A program made the position numbers and the translations under genes. From the NCBI GenBank assembly GCA_963710735.1, contig CAVQBN010000004.1, positions 310,001-374,000 on the forward strand: 64,000 nt of DNA, read 5' to 3'. Origin of the DNA: FEN-1297 sp963710735 (GTDB lineage: Bacteria > Bacteroidota > Ignavibacteria > Ignavibacteriales > Ignavibacteriaceae). Shown one piece after another: positions 62,159-64,000 of the stretch; positions within the stretch are counted from its first letter, which is position 1; each line of letters opens with the position of its first letter. Under the pieces are notes generated by a model, which did no database searches, was not told where the DNA came from, and saw only the letters and a program-made list of their open reading frames with translations.

Positions 62159-64000
62159 TTACCAGCCCGAATTACCGGGTACGCCTTCCTTCTTTATCTT
62201 TTTATCTCCAGTATGTATTTCACATTTAGGCGGAAGGTTTTTCATATTAATTATATCGCGCACTACCGTCGGACAGTATTGTGTTGCGAGTCTTGTGTCA
62301 CCCAAATCCATAGTTGTCTTACAGAATGAAACCGTATCCACACCGGAAGCAAGATGAAAATATTCAACAGGTATATTCAATTCTTTATAAGAGTTTTCCA
62401 TGAACATCGCCCAAATCGGCAGTGCGGCTCTAGCTCCCTGTCCGTATGAGCTTGTAAACTTAACTCTATGATCGTCAAAACCGACCCAGCAGCCAGCGGC
62501 AAGCTCCGGAGTGTAACCGACAAACCATGCATCCGAGTAACCTTGTGTAGTTCCGGTTTTACCGGCGCAGGGATACTGGAAATATCTTCTAACACCAGCA
62601 CCGGTTCCGTAATTAATTACATCCTCCATCATACTAGTCATTATAGATGCTGTTTGAGGTGAAATGGCTTCCGTATAATTAGGTACAAATTTAGCAATCA
62701 AAATACCGTTCCTATCCTCAATCTTTAATATAGAAATTGGGTCAACATGAATCCCGGTATCCGCAAAAGTACAATATGCAGAAGTCATCTCAAGCGGCGA
62801 AACTCCTGAAGTACCAAGTGCAATAGAAGGCACTGCATCAAGCGGAGATTGAATGCCCATACGATGAGCATATTTAACAACCTGATCCGGCGGTGCCATA
62901 TTACTGATTGTTAATCTTCCGGCAACTACGTTAACCGAATACGCAAGCGCTTCTCTTAATGTCATATACCCGTCGTAGTCATTTTCAAAATTATCCGGCG
63001 ACCAGCCGTTAAAGTTAAACTTCTGATCTAATAAAGTATACGCAGGGAAATAGCCGTTATCTATTGCAACAGAATAAGCAAATGGCTTAAATGCAGAGCC
63101 TGCCTGTCTTCGTATTCCTGTTGCATGATTTAACCCTCTGCCGAATTCTTGATTTGCACCGCCGACCATTGCTCTAATTTGTCCGTTAGTAGGATCGATA
63201 GCAACAAACCCTGTTTGAATAGTTGTTTCGACTTTTTTAATCGAATCAATAAACGCCGGATCATATCGTAAATTGTTGAACACCTTAGCCTTTTCAGCTT
63301 TGGTTTTAACAGCATTGTATGCCGGACTATCCCAGATTGCCCTATCTACAGCACTTACCAGAACATCTCTATGCTTATTCCAGTTCCAGTATTTTTCAAA
63401 CAAAGGCTGGAATGTTTTTAAGTGATCAGAAGCGGCTTTGTTGGCTATCTTCTGCATCTTAAGGTTTAAAGTAGTATAAATATTTAATCCGTCACGATAA
63501 AGATCATAACCGTATTTTTCAGACATGGCAACCATCTGCTGGCGTATGTATTCCATAAAATATGGTGCAATTGAAGTATTCCCTATAGTTTTTTCTTTTG
63601 CCAGTGCAATCGGCTCTGTTTTAAGCTTTTCATACTCAGCTTCGGATAACATATTATTTGTTACCATATTATGCAGTACCAGATTCCGTCTTGCCAGTGC
63701 ATTTTTAGGATGTCTGATTGGATCATAATAAGTTGGAGACCTAAGCAATGCAACAAACAAGGCACACTCCGGCAATGTAAGATCCTTTCCCTTCTTGTCG
63801 AAATAAACCCTGGACGCAGACTCCACCCCATAAGCGCTTCTTCCGAAGTATGAAACATTAAGATACATCTGCAAAATTTCTTTTTTGGTATAAGTTTTTT
63901 CAATCTGTACGGCTGTTATCCATTCACGTATTTTCCGAATCCCTGTCTGGAAAAGATTTTCATCTCTTGATTTTAAGTGGTATAGATTTTTTGCCAGCTG
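62159..64000 (-). CDS. mrcA: Class A penicillin-binding protein 1A, N-terminus beyond the window
   Basis: PBP1A polymerises peptidoglycan glycan strands and cross-links peptides. The C-terminal 613 residues are visible; the reading frame continues past the right edge (QLAKNLYHLKSRDENLFQTG... at the edge), so the first ATG in the window (63874) is internal. Visible parts: the GT51 transglycosylase end (KIREWITAVQIEKTYTKKEILQMYLN) and the transpeptidase domain with SxxK serine GSAFKPF near 240, SVN (near 300) and KTG (CAGKTGTTQGYSDAWF near 445). The catalytic Glu of GT51 is outside. A short C-terminal tail with a CEIHT segment ends it. Confidence 0.95.
   Translation of the reverse strand, partial: QLAKNLYHLKSRDENLFQTGIRKIREWITAVQIEKTYTKKEILQMYLNVSYFGRSAYGVESASRVYFDKKGKDLTLPECALFVALLRSPTYYDPIRHPKNALARRNLVLHNMVTNNMLSEAEYEKLKTEPIALAKEKTIGNTSIAPYFMEYIRQQMVAMSEKYGYDLYRDGLNIYTTLNLKMQKIANKAASDHLKTFQPLFEKYWNWNKHRDVLVSAVDRAIWDSPAYNAVKTKAEKAKVFNNLRYDPAFIDSIKKVETTIQTGFVAIDPTNGQIRAMVGGANQEFGRGLNHATGIRRQAGSAFKPFAYSVAIDNGYFPAYTLLDQKFNFNGWSPDNFENDYDGYMTLREALAYSVNVVAGRLTISNMAPPDQVVKYAHRMGIQSPLDAVPSIALGTSGVSPLEMTSAYCTFADTGIHVDPISILKIEDRNGILIAKFVPNYTEAISPQTASIMTSMMEDVINYGTGAGVRRYFQYPCAGKTGTTQGYSDAWFVGYTPELAAGCWVGFDDHRVKFTSSYGQGARAALPIWAMFMENSYKELNIPVEYFHLASGVDTVSFCKTTMDLGDTRLATQYCPTVVRDIINMKNLPPKCEIHTGDKKIKKEGVPGNSGW

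Noticed and set aside
1..64000. CRISPR arrays, prophage, integrons or intact insertion sequences
   Set aside because: No repeated spacer pattern, transposase, integrase or phage structural gene is visible on either strand.

Overview
The window reads as a piece of an AT-rich, Gram-negative chromosome from the Bacteroidota/Chlorobi side of the tree, most likely an Ignavibacteria-like organism (inference). It encodes KdsA for LPS core sugar, a SprA/Sov-type outer-membrane translocon, a PorX-type regulator with a PglZ output domain (both hallmarks of type IX secretion), the HpnC/D/E route to squalene, and a Reg_prop sensor ending in a SpoIIE phosphatase. There are no phage genes, CRISPR arrays or intact insertion sequences. 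The only RNA gene I can support is a tRNA-Leu(CAG).

Layout. 1-9.3 kb: a cut-off unknown gene, kdsA, a large secreted PIG-L deacetylase, a TetR regulator, a reverse-strand phnD-phnC-phnE transport set followed by an orphan pstB, and a ferritin-like protein. 9.3-14.8 kb: ruvB, a DUF1624-type membrane protein and a chaperone cluster (sHsp - dnaK - sHsp) preceded by a well-spaced sigma-54 promoter and upstream palindromes; the first sHsp is frameshifted. 15-21.6 kb: birA-coaX converge on a tight reverse-strand operon porX-tsaE-tsaB-DUF1573-accD-panC. 21.8-34.3 kb: giant sprA, a DUF985 cupin, citrate synthase and hpnC-hpnD-hpnE. 34.6-43.5 kb: a frameshifted prfC, a 14-blade propeller/SpoIIE sensor and a BNR/VPS10-type propeller protein. 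43.7-53 kb: yceI with a b561-like membrane partner, lipoproteins, bacterioferritin and a tolC-MFP-RND efflux operon. 53-64 kb: inorganic pyrophosphatase, a Yip1/small-HTH pair, an M3 peptidase, a subtilase lipoprotein, a PAP2 phosphatase, a two-helix membrane protein, the tRNA and a class A penicillin-binding protein cut by the right edge.

Themes. Envelope and secretion dominate (kdsA, sprA, porX, PBP1A, PAP2, efflux, lipoproteins). A second block links biotin, malonyl-CoA and CoA supply (birA, accD, panC, coaX). Three genes (sprA, panC and the b561-like gene) have convincing N-terminal coding sequence upstream of their first ATG but no ATG, GTG or TTG there, only ATT, ATC or ATA codons. Two genes (an sHsp and prfC) carry one-base shifts in A4 runs, which may be real or assembly errors. 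Two 83-bp imperfect inverted repeats sit in intergenic DNA without an assigned role.
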